From NCBI RefSeq assembly GCF_014652415.1, contig NZ_BMYT01000003.1, positions 434,001-498,000 on the forward strand: a stretch of 64,000 bases of DNA, given 5' to 3'. Made by a program: the position numbers and the translations under genes. This document shows, one piece after another, positions 42,901-53,339 of this stretch. Origin of the DNA: Affinundibacterium macrobrachii (GTDB taxonomy: Bacteria; Pseudomonadota; Gammaproteobacteria; Burkholderiales; Burkholderiaceae_D). A model generated the notes under the pieces. That model made no database searches. It saw nothing but the letters and a program-made list of their open reading frames with translations, and was not told the DNA's origin. How positions within the stretch are numbered: position 1 is the stretch's first letter; every line of letters begins with the position of its first letter.

Positions 42901-43072
42901 TCTCTGGACTTGCACCAGGCAAACCAGCACCAACGCTAATCACTGGCGTGTTATAACTAGGCAGAGCAGCAATCGGTATCATGCGATACGCCAAAATACC
43001 TGCGATAACCACCGAGATATTCAGCAATATCGTCATCACCGGACGACGAATAAATAACTCCGATAAGTTCAT
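39986..43072 (-). CDS. RND multidrug efflux permease (HAE1, MdtC-like)
   Basis: A 1028-residue inner-membrane proton-driven pump with the usual 12 helices and two large periplasmic loops. The proton-relay Asp pair is D401/D402 in GLVVDDAIVM, and MNLSELFIRRPVMTILL begins the first helix. The sequence leans to the MdtB/MdtC branch. The start overlaps the upstream adaptor gene by 4 bases, so they are translated together and form the pump's inner-membrane part. No outer-membrane channel gene is in the window, so it probably shares a TolC-like channel encoded elsewhere. The substrate range is unknown. Confidence 0.95.
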   Translation of the reverse strand: MNLSELFIRRPVMTILLNISVVIAGILAYRMIPIAALPSYNTPVISVGAGLPGASPETMATSVALPLEKQFSTIPGLATISSSSTLGSTSLTLEFDPSRNVDDAAVDVQAALLRAQRSLPIEMTSLPSYRKVNPADSAVLVLALTSPSLSLSELTNYAEHLISPNLSTLAGVAQVNIFGIRRYAVRIRVDPGALATRNIGFDEITTSIRAANSIAPVGTLDGDKQTLTIVANKQLQNAAEFANIIVSNKGGQVVRLRDVASVEDSYETVKSVGNFNGEPAIMLAIQRQTDANTVKVVDAIKAAIPGFKAQLPASVNITLANDRSVSVRDALHDVNLTLLLTIFLVIVVIFLFLRHMVATIIPALSLPVSLVGAVFLLWAFDYTLDNISLLGITLAVGLVVDDAIVMLENIIRHVEMGESPFEAALKGSREVGFTIISISTSLIAVFIPIFFMPGVIGQLFHEFAVVVSLAIIVSAFVSLTLVPMLASRFLKAERDHAAPSKWMGALTHSFERGFTASLHAYTRGLDMALAHRKFVLFVALLTFIATAYLFHTIPKGFFPEEDIGQINVSTEAAEDTSFPAMVILQEKVAKILREDPNVLTVSSFHGGGGSQNTGRGFINLKPRGERKPMKEVVEGLRNKLKAVPGITVFLRPTQNLQLGGRPSKSQYQFIMQSVDASELSSWAFKMQDKMRADPGFKDVTTDSQLKGLQASISIDRDRANSLGVGIDAIRAALYSAFGERQIATLFTSVDSYAVVLEVAPENRKDESAIGSIYVRSNTGNLVPMSSFATVTRTVGPTAINHVGQLQAVTVSFNLAPDMPLGDATNKIDKFKDEIKLPSSIITSYGGDAAVFKDSQAGQMILIISALLVIYVLLGVLYESFIHPITILAGLPSAAVGALLMLEMFGKDLTLIATIGILLLIGIVKKNAIMMIDFALDAQRNRGMNPTEAIREACIERFRPIMMTTLAALVGALPIALGLGAGAELRQPLGLAVVGGLIFSQAITLFITPVLYLALDKYSGKGPIVGNTI

Positions 43073-44355
43073 GATGCACTCGCTGCGGAAGCTGCCGCTG
43101 AAGCTGGACTTGGAGCAGTTGCCCCTGCAGAAGCAGGAGGATTCGAAGCAGATTTTTTCGCTTCGGATTTATCCGATTTATCTGCATCACCACTAGCGCC
43201 ATTACCACCAATCGCATCAGCACGATCCTTAATCGGCACACCTGGACGTAAGTTTTGCTTACCTTCAAGCACTACCTTCATGCCTTCTTCCAAGCCGGTC
43301 ACGATGGCGTCATTGCCATAGCTATACTGCACTTTCACTTGTTTCTGTGCTGCCTTGCCATCTTTATCTGCAATAAAAACCGTCACCGCATTCACACCGA
43401 TCACCAAAGCATCGCGTGGTACAACGATCACATCTTTGAGCGTTAACACACTCAAATCAATATTCGCGTAAGCACCTGGCCACAGCTTCATTTCTTTGTT
43501 ATCGAACACCGCCTTCACTTTCACAGTGCCAGAGACTGGATCGACCACATTATCAATAAACTGCAACTTGCCTTTAAAGCTTAAGTTGCTATCTGGCAGA
43601 CTCGCCATCGCAACACTGTCACCACGCTTCAAGCTATCCAAGGCATCTGACAGATTGCGTTGCGGTAGTGGCAAGGTAATAGCGACTGGGTCCATTTGCG
43701 TGATAGTGACCAAGGCCGCGCCTGAAGTACTTGGTTGCACCAAAGATCCTGGGAACACGTTGATTAAACCAGTACGTCCGCTTACTGGTGCAACAATGCG
43801 GCTATAGCCCAAACTAACTTTGACGGCAGCGACTGCGGCTTTGGCGGCATCAACCACCGCTTGTTGGGCGTTGACGCTAGTTTGCGCCGCATCGACCACA
43901 CTTTGTGACTGAAATTTCTGCGCGAATAATTCTTTACTACGTGCCAGTTGTCGTTGGTTCTCCGACAAACTTGCAAGTTCTTTATCTAACTGCGCCTGTG
44001 CTTTTGTCAAATTAACCGTATCAGTGCGGTTATCCAGGGTGAATAAAATATCACCAGCGCGCACGAATTGCCCTTCTTTGATGTGGACCTTCTCTATCAC
44101 GCTAGAAATCTGCGGGCGCACATCAACAATGTTCAAAGAAGAAACGACACCATTGGCTTTTAATTTCACTTCATAGTCGCGTTTCTGCGCTAACACGGTG
44201 TTCACAATCACCGGACGATTTTTATCTGCCTTGCCGCCTATCGTCTGTCCGGCCACAATTTCTGTGCTTTCAGAACCATTCTTCTTCCACATCCAATAGC
44301 CACCAGCGGCGACAGCTACGGACAAAGCGAGTACCGAGATTTTTGCGTTTTTCAT
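43069..44355 (-). CDS. RND efflux periplasmic adaptor subunit
   Basis: A 428-residue membrane-fusion protein. The start at 44355 (MKNAKISVLALSVAVAAGGYW) gives a single N-terminal membrane anchor and is preferred over the longer frame to 44391. A barrel-sandwich (lipoyl-like) domain with VHIKEGQFVRAGDILFTLDN is followed by the helical hairpin and the returning half, IVAPVSGRTGLINVFPGSLV. The beta-barrel and membrane-proximal domains follow. The last 45 residues are Ala/Ser/Lys-rich low complexity, an extension beyond the usual family end. It pairs with the permease by a 4-base overlap. Confidence 0.94.
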   Translation of the reverse strand: MKNAKISVLALSVAVAAGGYWMWKKNGSESTEIVAGQTIGGKADKNRPVIVNTVLAQKRDYEVKLKANGVVSSLNIVDVRPQISSVIEKVHIKEGQFVRAGDILFTLDNRTDTVNLTKAQAQLDKELASLSENQRQLARSKELFAQKFQSQSVVDAAQTSVNAQQAVVDAAKAAVAAVKVSLGYSRIVAPVSGRTGLINVFPGSLVQPSTSGAALVTITQMDPVAITLPLPQRNLSDALDSLKRGDSVAMASLPDSNLSFKGKLQFIDNVVDPVSGTVKVKAVFDNKEMKLWPGAYANIDLSVLTLKDVIVVPRDALVIGVNAVTVFIADKDGKAAQKQVKVQYSYGNDAIVTGLEEGMKVVLEGKQNLRPGVPIKDRADAIGGNGASGDADKSDKSEAKKSASNPPASAGATAPSPASAAASAASAS

Positions 44356-44530
44356 GTTGATTTGATTTTCAGATCGAAGCACCTTAGACAATTGATACGG
44401 AGAAAGTTCTGTAACGCATCGTAAATTGGGTGCAAATTATTTCGGTTCAGACAACACACTAACTCAAGACAAACTAAGAAAGTTTTCTGCAAACGAAATA
44501 CGGAGATTGTTTGATGTACAGAATCTTAAC

Positions 44531-44565
44531 AAAGAAAAAGCCAGCACTTAGGCTGGCTTTGTTCT
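44531..44565 (-). terminator. Terminator downstream of secF
   Basis: AAAGCCAGC (44537-44545) and GCTGGCTTT (44552-44560) form a 9-base stem. The A-rich left flank gives a U-tract for minus-strand transcripts from secF. The T-rich right flank could also serve plus-strand RNA. Confidence 0.83.
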
Positions 44566-44628
44566 TTTATACGTTTTGTTACCAAAACGACGCGATCAAT
44601 TTAAAGATCTACATGCTAAATAGGCAAT

Positions 44629-45606
44629 TTACACAACTGCGCCATCGGTCTCGTCTTTTTCTTTCACTGGCTTGATCAAGTCTTCACGTTTAACACCTAA
44701 CCACATCGCGATTGCCGCAGCAACGAAAACTGATGAGTAAATACCAAAGCAAATACCAATCGTCAGCGCTTTTGCGAAGCCAGCCAAAGTTGGACCACCA
44801 AACAAGAGCATAGACAACACCATCATCTGTGTAGAACCGTGCGTGATGATAGTACGAGAAATCGTGCTGGTAATCGCGTTATCAATCACTTCGGTTACCG
44901 TTGCTTTACGCATCTTCAAGAAGTTTTCACGAATACGATCGAAAATAACTACGGATTCATTGACGGAATAACCCAATACCGCCAACACCGCTGCCAATAC
45001 AGCAAGATCGAACTCCCACTGGAAGAAAGCGAAGAAACCAAGAATAATCACCACGTCATGCAAGTTCGCGATAATCGCTGACACCGAGTATTTCCACTCA
45101 AAGCGAATCGCCAAATACGCCATCACGCCGACGATCACAAACAGTAATGCCATCACGCCATCATGAGCCAATTCATCACCAACTTGCGCGCCAACCAAAG
45201 CGGTTCTTTGCAGCTTGACATCTGGATGATCAACTTTCAGTGCATTTAAGACGCGCTCGTTTTGCGCGGTAATCATTGCATTCAGTTCTTTTTCGGTCGG
45301 CTTGGCTGCGCCTTCGGCAACTTTTGGTAATGGCATACGTATCACCACATCTTGTGCCTTACCAAAAGTTTGCACTACAACTTCACTCAAACCAAGTGCT
45401 TTAATCGTCTCACTAATTTTTGTCGTATCAGCAGCTTGACTATAGCTCACCTCCATTGAGGTACCGCCGGTGAACTCAACGGATAAATGCAAACCACGGG
45501 TCAGCAAGAAAAATACTGCGGCAACAAAAGTAACTGCTGAGATGACATTAAAAATCAGCGCATGGCGCATGAAAGGTATGTCGCGTTTAATACGGAATAA
45601 TTCCAT
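44629..45606 (-). CDS. secF: Protein translocase subunit SecF
   Basis: A 325-residue partner of SecD that uses the proton gradient to pull exported proteins through SecYEG. Six membrane helices are expected. The first is followed by the periplasmic P1-type domain beginning SVEFTGGTSMEVSYSQ. The conserved cytoplasmic-proximal motifs VLGYSVNESVVIFDRIRENF and TISRTIITHGSTQMMVL are present. It follows secD by 66 bases and is the last gene of the yajC-secD-secF unit. Confidence 0.97.
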   Translation of the reverse strand: MELFRIKRDIPFMRHALIFNVISAVTFVAAVFFLLTRGLHLSVEFTGGTSMEVSYSQAADTTKISETIKALGLSEVVVQTFGKAQDVVIRMPLPKVAEGAAKPTEKELNAMITAQNERVLNALKVDHPDVKLQRTALVGAQVGDELAHDGVMALLFVIVGVMAYLAIRFEWKYSVSAIIANLHDVVIILGFFAFFQWEFDLAVLAAVLAVLGYSVNESVVIFDRIRENFLKMRKATVTEVIDNAITSTISRTIITHGSTQMMVLSMLLFGGPTLAGFAKALTIGICFGIYSSVFVAAAIAMWLGVKREDLIKPVKEKDETDGAVV

Positions 45607-45671
45607 GATAAATTCCTAAATCTTTTTCTTAATTGACTAAGTACTGTGTATGCAATTTTTTCAAATTGAAA

Positions 45672-47540
45672 TTACTCAGTAGGCTTCCAAATTTGACCAA
45701 TTGAAATCGAAGTCAATTTCTTCTTACGGCCATACCAAAGATTCACTACACCGCGCATCACAAATACCGCGGAGAAAATCGAAGTCAAAATACCCAGGCA
45801 ATGCACAATCGCAAACGCTTTAATAGGGCCTGAACCAAACAACAACAAAGCCAATCCTGCGATAAATGTAGTTACGTTCGAATCAAGAATCGTTGCCCAA
45901 GCACGATCAAAACCTTGCAAGATCGCATGCTGTGGTGAATTACCCGCACGTAGTTCTTCTCGAATCCGCTCATTAATCAAGACGTTGGCGTCAATCGCCA
46001 TACCGAGTGCTAATGCAATCGCCGCCATACCTGGTAAAGTCAAGGTCGCTTGCATCACCGACAAAATACCAACTAATAATAATAAATTGACCGCTAACGC
46101 AAACACGCTGAAGAAACCAAAGATCATGTAGTACACAATCATAAACACGGCGATCGCGGCAAAACCGTACATCGTCGAATGAATACCTTTAGTGATATTT
46201 TCCGCACCTAATTGCGCACCAATCGTACGTTCTTCAATTACTTCCATCGGTGCTGCCAATGCACCAGAGCGCAATAACAAAGCTAGTTCGTTTGCTTCAT
46301 TGGTTGAGCGCATACCAGTAGTCTGAAACTTATTGCTGAATACACCTTGAATCGTTGCAACTTGCAAAAGCTCGCCTTTACCTTTTTCAAATAAAACAAA
46401 GGCCATGCGTTTACCAACATTCTGACGAGTAGTCTCACCCATACGTCGACCACCCTCACTGTTTAGGTCGATACTCACTGCTGGTTGCTGATTCTGATCA
46501 AAACTCGCTTGGGCGCCAGTGATCGCATCACCTGTAACAATTGGTTCTTTATACAAAATCGCTGGACCACCACGGCCGACTTTAAACATTTCGGAACCAA
46601 ATGGCACTGCTGTATTTTCGTCAACAGGGCCAATTACACTCTCATCAACCAAACGAACTTCCAACGTGGCAGTACGACCAATAATCGCTTTTGCACGGGC
46701 AACATCCTGCACACCAGGCAACTGCACCACAATACGATCTGCACCTTGCTGCTGAATGATCGGTTCTGCCACACCAATTTCATTTACACGTTTCGACAAG
46801 GCAGCGATATTCTGCTTTACACCTTCGTTCATCAAAGTGGTTAATGCTTGTGGCTTGATTGTCACCTTAAACGCGATATCACTATTTTCAGCCGTCGCAA
46901 CGGTATCAAGCAAATCTACATCATTCATTTGACGCGTAATGATGTCGCGTGCTTTGGCACGGGTTTCTGCATCACGGAACTTTACCGTCACCGACGAGGC
47001 ATCGCGCGAAATTCCCGCATGACGAATTTCTTTATCTTTCAACGTGCTACGCAAACTAGACTGCAAACTATTCAAGCGATTATTCAATACGGCTGAAGTA
47101 TCGACTTTCATCAAGAAATGCACGCCACCGCGCAAGTCCAAACCTAAGTACATAGGGAAAGCGTGTAACTTCTGCATCCATTCTGGCGTATTTGGTAACA
47201 GATTCAAGGCGACGGTATACACAGGATCACTAGGATCTACATTCAAACCTTTTTCCAATGCAGCTTTCGCTTTGAACTGCGCGTCTGTTGTCGCAAAACG
47301 TGCACGAATCGAACCTTGAATTCCGTTGTAATCAAAAGAAAAGCCAGTCGATTTAATGCCTGCATCTTTAAGCACTTGCTCAACTCGCGCAATCATGGCC
47401 TCGTCCACTTTGACTGTGGCTTTTGCACTATTAATTTGCACAGCGACTGAATCACCGAAGAAATTCGGTGCAGCATACAAAGCACCAAAGACCAGCGAAA
47501 TCAAGATGATGATGTACTTCCAGAGAGGATAACGATTCAT
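45672..47540 (-). CDS. secD: Protein translocase subunit SecD
   Basis: A 622-residue inner-membrane protein with one N-terminal helix, a large periplasmic P1 domain (about residues 30-450) and five C-terminal helices. Family motifs include LGLDLRGGVHFLMKVD, VNEIGVAEPIIQQQGADRIV, and MAIDANVLINERIREELRAG, which carries the proton-path Asp. Works with SecF and YajC. A hairpin sits between yajC and secD, which could tune the ratio of the two products. Confidence 0.97.
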   Translation of the reverse strand: MNRYPLWKYIIILISLVFGALYAAPNFFGDSVAVQINSAKATVKVDEAMIARVEQVLKDAGIKSTGFSFDYNGIQGSIRARFATTDAQFKAKAALEKGLNVDPSDPVYTVALNLLPNTPEWMQKLHAFPMYLGLDLRGGVHFLMKVDTSAVLNNRLNSLQSSLRSTLKDKEIRHAGISRDASSVTVKFRDAETRAKARDIITRQMNDVDLLDTVATAENSDIAFKVTIKPQALTTLMNEGVKQNIAALSKRVNEIGVAEPIIQQQGADRIVVQLPGVQDVARAKAIIGRTATLEVRLVDESVIGPVDENTAVPFGSEMFKVGRGGPAILYKEPIVTGDAITGAQASFDQNQQPAVSIDLNSEGGRRMGETTRQNVGKRMAFVLFEKGKGELLQVATIQGVFSNKFQTTGMRSTNEANELALLLRSGALAAPMEVIEERTIGAQLGAENITKGIHSTMYGFAAIAVFMIVYYMIFGFFSVFALAVNLLLLVGILSVMQATLTLPGMAAIALALGMAIDANVLINERIREELRAGNSPQHAILQGFDRAWATILDSNVTTFIAGLALLLFGSGPIKAFAIVHCLGILTSIFSAVFVMRGVVNLWYGRKKKLTSISIGQIWKPTE

Positions 47541-47592
47541 AGCGGATTCGAGAAAAAGAACTACACAAACTACGTAAAACTCAGAAACTAAA

Positions 47593-47626
47593 ATAAATCA
47601 GGGGCAAAGCGATGCGTTTTGCCCCT
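47593..47626 (-). terminator. Hairpin/attenuator between yajC and secD
   Basis: CAGGGGCAAA (47598-47607) pairs perfectly with TTTGCCCCTG (47617-47626) over a 9-base loop; the minus-strand RNA then reads AUUUAUUUU. A partial terminator that lowers secDF relative to yajC is plausible. Confidence 0.6.
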
Positions 47627-47644
47627 GTTGCGAAGATCGCTGAT

Positions 47645-47962
47645 TTATTTCAGCGTGCCTTTTGGTAACAATGTCGTCACTGCGCTTTTTTGAACTTGCA
47701 TTTCAACGCCATTACTAATTTCTACGGAAACAAATGCATCCGCAACTTTCGTTACTTTGCCAGCGATACCACCAGCTGTAATCACTTCATCACCTTTCGC
47801 CAAAGCATCCAACATAGCTTTTTGTTCTTTTTGACGCTTCATTTGTGGGCGAATCATGACAAAGTACAACACCACGAACATCAAAATGATAGGCAAAAAG
47901 CTCATCAAAGAAGATTCTGGCGCTGCACCAGCAGCTTGAGCGTAAGCATTAGAAATAAACAC
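47645..47962 (-). CDS. yajC: Preprotein translocase subunit YajC
   Basis: A 105-residue single-pass membrane protein of the SecDF-YajC complex. I place the start at the GTG at 47962, preceded by GGAG with 7-base spacing, because it gives MFISNAYAQAAGAAPESSL, the usual YajC start in Burkholderiales. A longer frame to 48025 has no such support. The membrane helix is about residues 21-40 (SFLPIILMFVVLYFVMIRP), then QMKRQKEQKAMLDALAKGDEV, the conserved cytoplasmic part. It follows tgt by about 300 bases on the same strand. Confidence 0.93.
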   Translation of the reverse strand: MFISNAYAQAAGAAPESSLMSFLPIILMFVVLYFVMIRPQMKRQKEQKAMLDALAKGDEVITAGGIAGKVTKVADAFVSVEISNGVEMQVQKSAVTTLLPKGTLK

Positions 47963-48257
47963 GATAAAACTCCATTGAATAAATTTTTTAAAACAAATCA
48001 GAGACTTGCACGCATCTTGGGGCAATGTTGAAGATTTAAAGCCCTACAATATTTTTGCCAAAATGTTCAGCATTTTTCATGCCTAGCAACAAAGCGCAAC
48101 ATTCTAGCACTTGGTTCGCTAGATTCTGCCAATTCATTCCAGCAAAGCGAAAACTTGTTGTGCAAACGATTCTTGAAGGCAAATTGATCACAACTTGTCT
48201 CAAGAATCCGATGTTGGCTGATATTTTCAGTATGAACTTACAAAGTTTTTGGCCTAA

Positions 48258-49612
<1,355 letters not shown>

Positions 49613-50656
49613 TTATTGGTGTGCACCTGAGCGATTGGTTAATAACATCGCATCACCATAACTAAAGAAACGATACTTCTGCGCGATGGCATGCGCGTAG
49701 GCTTCGCGTATCGCATCGTAGCCTGCAAATGCTGAGACTAGCATCATTAATGTTGATTTTGGTAAATGGAAATTCGTAATCAAACGATCTACTGTTTTGA
49801 AGACATATCCTGGCGTAATGAAGAGACGCGTGTCACCACTACCCTCTACCAATTCACCAGTTTGTGAAGCCGATTCTATCGCTCGCATACTCGTAGTACC
49901 AACGCAGATCACGTTCTTACCCGCTGCTTTGGTCGCACGCACTGCCGCGACTGTCTCTTCTGGTACCGTGTACCACTCGCTATGCATGTCATGTTTGCTC
50001 AAGTCTTCGGTGCGCACAGGTTGGAAAGTGCCTGCGCCTACATGCAAGGTGACAAAAGCGAGTTGTATGCCTTTGGCTTTACATTTTTCCAAAAGTGCTT
50101 CGTCAAAATGCAAGCCGGCAGTCGGTGCAGCGACCGCGCCTGGTACTCGTGAATACACGGTTTGATAACGATGTTCATCAAAATCATCGGCTTCGTGATT
50201 GATATACGGCGGCAATGGCAGGCGACCATATTTCTCGATGAGCTCAAACACATCACCTGGAAAATGCAGCGTAAAAAATTCACCAGCGCGTTCACCAACC
50301 GTGACATCAAACGCATCCGCCAAGCGTATCTTGCTGCCAGCCAGTGGAGATTTTGAGGCACGTAATTGGACGTGCACAATGTGTTCGTCTGCATTGTTCT
50401 TGATCACGCGTTCAACCAACATCTCCACTTTGCCACCGGTTTCTTTCGCACCAAAAAAACGTGCTTTCAAGACGCGAGTATCGTTGAATACCAATAAATC
50501 GCCTGCATTGAGTTGCTCCACGATGTCGGCAAATTGACGATCAACGATGCCTGTGTCACTCACGTGCAACAGGCGCGAGGCGGTACGATCCGGCAAAGCT
50601 GTTTGCGCGATCAACTCGGGTGGAAGTTCAAAATCAAAATCACTGAGTGAGTACAT
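49613..50656 (-). CDS. queA: S-adenosylmethionine:tRNA ribosyltransferase-isomerase QueA
   Basis: Adds the epoxycyclopentane moiety from SAM to preQ1 in tRNA. The start at 50656 ([20 protein letters not shown]) gives 347 residues, close to the family norm; the frame extends to 50755 but that part shows no homology. Motifs: [61 protein letters not shown], and [24 protein letters not shown]-type C-terminus. It is upstream of tgt on the same strand and divergent from recG. Confidence 0.96.
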   Translation of the reverse strand: MYSLSDFDFELPPELIAQTALPDRTASRLLHVSDTGIVDRQFADIVEQLNAGDLLVFNDTRVLKARFFGAKETGGKVEMLVERVIKNNADEHIVHVQLRASKSPLAGSKIRLADAFDVTVGERAGEFFTLHFPGDVFELIEKYGRLPLPPYINHEADDFDEHRYQTVYSRVPGAVAAPTAGLHFDEALLEKCKAKGIQLAFVTLHVGAGTFQPVRTEDLSKHDMHSEWYTVPEETVAAVRATKAAGKNVICVGTTSMRAIESASQTGELVEGSGDTRLFITPGYVFKTVDRLITNFHLPKSTLMMLVSAFAGYDAIREAYAHAIAQKYRFFSYGDAMLLTNRSGAHQ

Positions 50657-50777
50657 AATTACACCAAAATAAAAACTACTTATTGTTCGCAATGTTTGCT
50701 GCATGAGTTCATCTACAGCGCGCCTACACTTCGACCAAATACAAATTGTCGACAATCATCCAATCGTCATTCAAACG

Positions 50778-50821
50778 CCCTTCTCCCGCAAGCGGGAGAA
50801 GGGGCGGGGATGAGGGTGATT
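50778..50821 (+). repeat. REP-like element, copy 1 of inverted pair
   Basis: Contains a perfect 12-base stem CCCTTCTCCCGC / GCGGGAGAAGGG (50778-50803) and a tail GCGGGGATGAGGGTGATT. It is inverted relative to copy 2, with an 80-base spacer, as in BIME/REPIN-type doublets. Confidence 0.75.
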
Positions 50822-50901
50822 GAGTACGCGTCGCGCCAAATTGGAAGAATGCTCTCTCAGCATTTCTACATTATGTGTAACTAGACGCCATGCAGTTTCT
50901 G

Positions 50902-50942
50902 AATCACCCTCACCCTAGCCCTCTTCCGCTTGCGGGAGAGGG
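50902..50942 (-). repeat. REP-like element, copy 2 of inverted pair
   Basis: Starts AATCACCCTCACCCTAGCC and continues into the stem CCCTCTTCCGC / GCGGGAGAGGG (50919-50942). Its reverse complement matches copy 1 along the stem and the GAGGGTGATT tail. The longest recG frame would translate through it (HPHPSPLPLAGEG), which argues against that start. Confidence 0.75.
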
Positions 50943-51036
50943 AACGTCATCTGCCCTACGAAAAAGCTCCACCACTGTACAAAAAACCAGTAGAATCAAC
51001 ACCATTTCGTTTCAGACCAACCCGCCATTTTACCCT

Positions 51037-53115
51037 ATGTCAGCAAGCACACCTATTCAGCCTGCCAGCAAAAAAAAAACTGCACCTGCCAAACCTGTGC
51101 GCTTGGAAGAGAAATTTGCCAAGCTAGGTCTGCGTTCTGACATGGATTTTGTCTTGCACTTACCCATGCGTTACGAAGATGAGACGGAAATTGTCTCCAT
51201 GCGCGATGCTGGTTTTCGCGGTGGTAGTTCGGTGCAAGTCGAGGGTGAGGTGACGGAATGTGATATTCAATATCGCCCACGCCGCCAATTAGTCGTCACG
51301 ATTAGCGACAATACTGGGCAAGTGGTTTTACGCTTTTTGAACTTCTACGGTAGTCAAATAAAGCAGATGGCAGTCGGCATGCGGGTACGGGCGCGAGGCG
51401 AATTACGACATGGCTTCTTTGGTGCCGAAATGGTGCATCCGACGTATAAGATGGTGAATGAAGGTGCTGCGCTCCCCACTGCGCTGACACCTGTTTATCA
51501 CGCGGGCGATGGTGTTTCGCAAACCATGCTGCGCAAAGCCATCACCAGCGCGCTCAACAAAGTGCAATGGTACGACACGCTCTCCCCTACTTTACTGCAA
51601 CAACTCGGTTTGCAAGACTTTAAATCCGCAGTGAAGTTACTGCACAACCCACCACCCGATGTCGATCAATATGCGCTACTGGAACACGAGCATCCGGCTT
51701 GGGAGCGCATGAAATTTGACGAGCTGTTAGCACAACAACTCTCTCTCAAACGCGCACAAGCCTCGCGCAGATCGCAAGGCGCGACAGCATTGCCCATCGT
51801 CGGCGCGTTAACACAGGCTTTTTTAGCGACCTTACCTTTCAAACTTACCGGCGCGCAAGAACGCGTACTGGAAGAAATTCGCGCTGATCTAAAACAAGCT
51901 TTTCCTATGCAACGCTTATTGCAAGGTGATGTAGGTAGCGGCAAAACCATCGTCGCCGCACTCGCTGCGACGCAAGCAATCGACAGCGGTTATCAAGCTG
52001 CTTTAATGGCACCGACCGAGATCTTGGCGGAACAACATTTTCGTAAAGTAGCGGGTTGGTTAGAACCCTTAGGGATCAAAACCGCATGGTTGACAGGTAG
52101 TTTAAAAAAGAAAGAAAAAGAGCAAGCAAACGCCCTGATCGCCTCTGGCGAAGCGCAATTGGTGATCGGCACCCATGCGCTGATTCAAGACACCGTGCAA
52201 TTTGCCAAACTCGGTTTAGTCATCGTCGATGAGCAACATCGCTTCGGCGTAACGCAAAGGCTGACGCTACGGAATAAAGCTGAAGCAGGTAAGACGCCGC
52301 ATCAATTGATGATGTCAGCCACGCCAATTCCGCGCACGCTGGCAATGACCTACTACGCCGATCTAGAAGTGTCGGTGATTGATGAATTACCACCGGGACG
52401 CACGCCTATCGTCACGCGCGTGGTCGATCAAAATCGTCGTGAGGAAGTGATAGAACGCGTTCATGCCGCCGTGCAAGAAGGCAAGCAAGTGTATTGGGTT
52501 TGTCCGCTGATAGAAGAATCCGAAGCGCTACAACTGCAAACGGCGACAGATACCCATGCGATGCTGAGCGCTGCCTTACCCGACTGCCGTGTCGGTTTAG
52601 TGCACGGCAAACTCAAGCCTGCGGAAAAGCAAATCGTGATGGATGCCTTCACCCGTAATGAAGTGCAAGTGCTGGTCGCGACCACCGTGATCGAAGTCGG
52701 CGTCGATGTGCCAAATGCGAGTTTGATGGTGATCGAGCATGCGGAGCGTTTCGGGCTATCCCAATTACATCAATTACGCGGACGAGTGGGTCGTGGCGCA
52801 GCTGCCAGTGTTTGTCTTTTGCTATACCAGGGCCCCCTTGGTCACACTGCCAAACAAAGATTACTGACCATGCGCGAAAGTACGGATGGCTTTGAAATTG
52901 CGCGTAAGGATTTAGAATTGCGCGGCCCGGGCGAATTTCTCGGTGCGCGACAATCGGGCGAAGCATTACTGCGTTTTGCGAATTTAGAAAAAGACCAATA
53001 TCTCGTCGAAAAAGCCCGCAACCTCGCGGTGCAACTGCTGGCCAATGATATGCCGACTGTCGAGGCACATTTGCAGCGCTGGATGGGGCATCGAGAAGAG
53101 TTTTTGCGGGTTTAA
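51037..53115 (+). CDS. recG: ATP-dependent DNA helicase RecG
   Basis: Branch-migrating helicase that rescues stalled forks and processes R-loops and Holliday junctions. From the ATG at 51037 it has 692 residues, against 693 in E. coli; the frame to 50890 would add 49 residues read from a REP-like repeat. The wedge/OB domain covers about 60-200. The helicase core has Walker A GDVGSGKT (297-304), TAWLTGSL, DEQH (398-401) with RFGVTQR, MSATPIPRTLAMT, and the C-terminal QLRGRVGRG motif VI. Its own promoter must lie in the queA-recG gap near the REP pair. Confidence 0.96.
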   Translation: MSASTPIQPASKKKTAPAKPVRLEEKFAKLGLRSDMDFVLHLPMRYEDETEIVSMRDAGFRGGSSVQVEGEVTECDIQYRPRRQLVVTISDNTGQVVLRFLNFYGSQIKQMAVGMRVRARGELRHGFFGAEMVHPTYKMVNEGAALPTALTPVYHAGDGVSQTMLRKAITSALNKVQWYDTLSPTLLQQLGLQDFKSAVKLLHNPPPDVDQYALLEHEHPAWERMKFDELLAQQLSLKRAQASRRSQGATALPIVGALTQAFLATLPFKLTGAQERVLEEIRADLKQAFPMQRLLQGDVGSGKTIVAALAATQAIDSGYQAALMAPTEILAEQHFRKVAGWLEPLGIKTAWLTGSLKKKEKEQANALIASGEAQLVIGTHALIQDTVQFAKLGLVIVDEQHRFGVTQRLTLRNKAEAGKTPHQLMMSATPIPRTLAMTYYADLEVSVIDELPPGRTPIVTRVVDQNRREEVIERVHAAVQEGKQVYWVCPLIEESEALQLQTATDTHAMLSAALPDCRVGLVHGKLKPAEKQIVMDAFTRNEVQVLVATTVIEVGVDVPNASLMVIEHAERFGLSQLHQLRGRVGRGAAASVCLLLYQGPLGHTAKQRLLTMRESTDGFEIARKDLELRGPGEFLGARQSGEALLRFANLEKDQYLVEKARNLAVQLLANDMPTVEAHLQRWMGHREEFLRV

Positions 53116-53339
53116 GGATTGATGCATGTCAGCTAGACGAATTCTTCGAGAAATTTGCGACCTCTTTCCTCTCAATTTCAGTTATCGTATCGCCTCCGTT
53201 GTCGGGGCAATCAAATAAGTGGTGACCAGTCACTATTTTGCTTTTGACCAATCCGTCCCGACAAAAAAGCTAGATACTGAAACTGCATTACAATCATTTG
53301 ATCCAACATTAACAAACTCATCTTAAAACAGGAGTGCGC

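Noticed and set aside
39986-44355. Complete tripartite efflux operon
   Set aside because: Only adaptor and permease are present; no outer-membrane channel gene is adjacent.
47963-48025. Longer yajC start
   Set aside because: The GTG at 47962 has a GGAG site and gives the normal YajC N-terminus; the extension has neither.
50890-51036. N-terminal extension of recG
   Set aside because: It translates the REP-like repeat, and the ATG at 51037 gives the normal RecG length.
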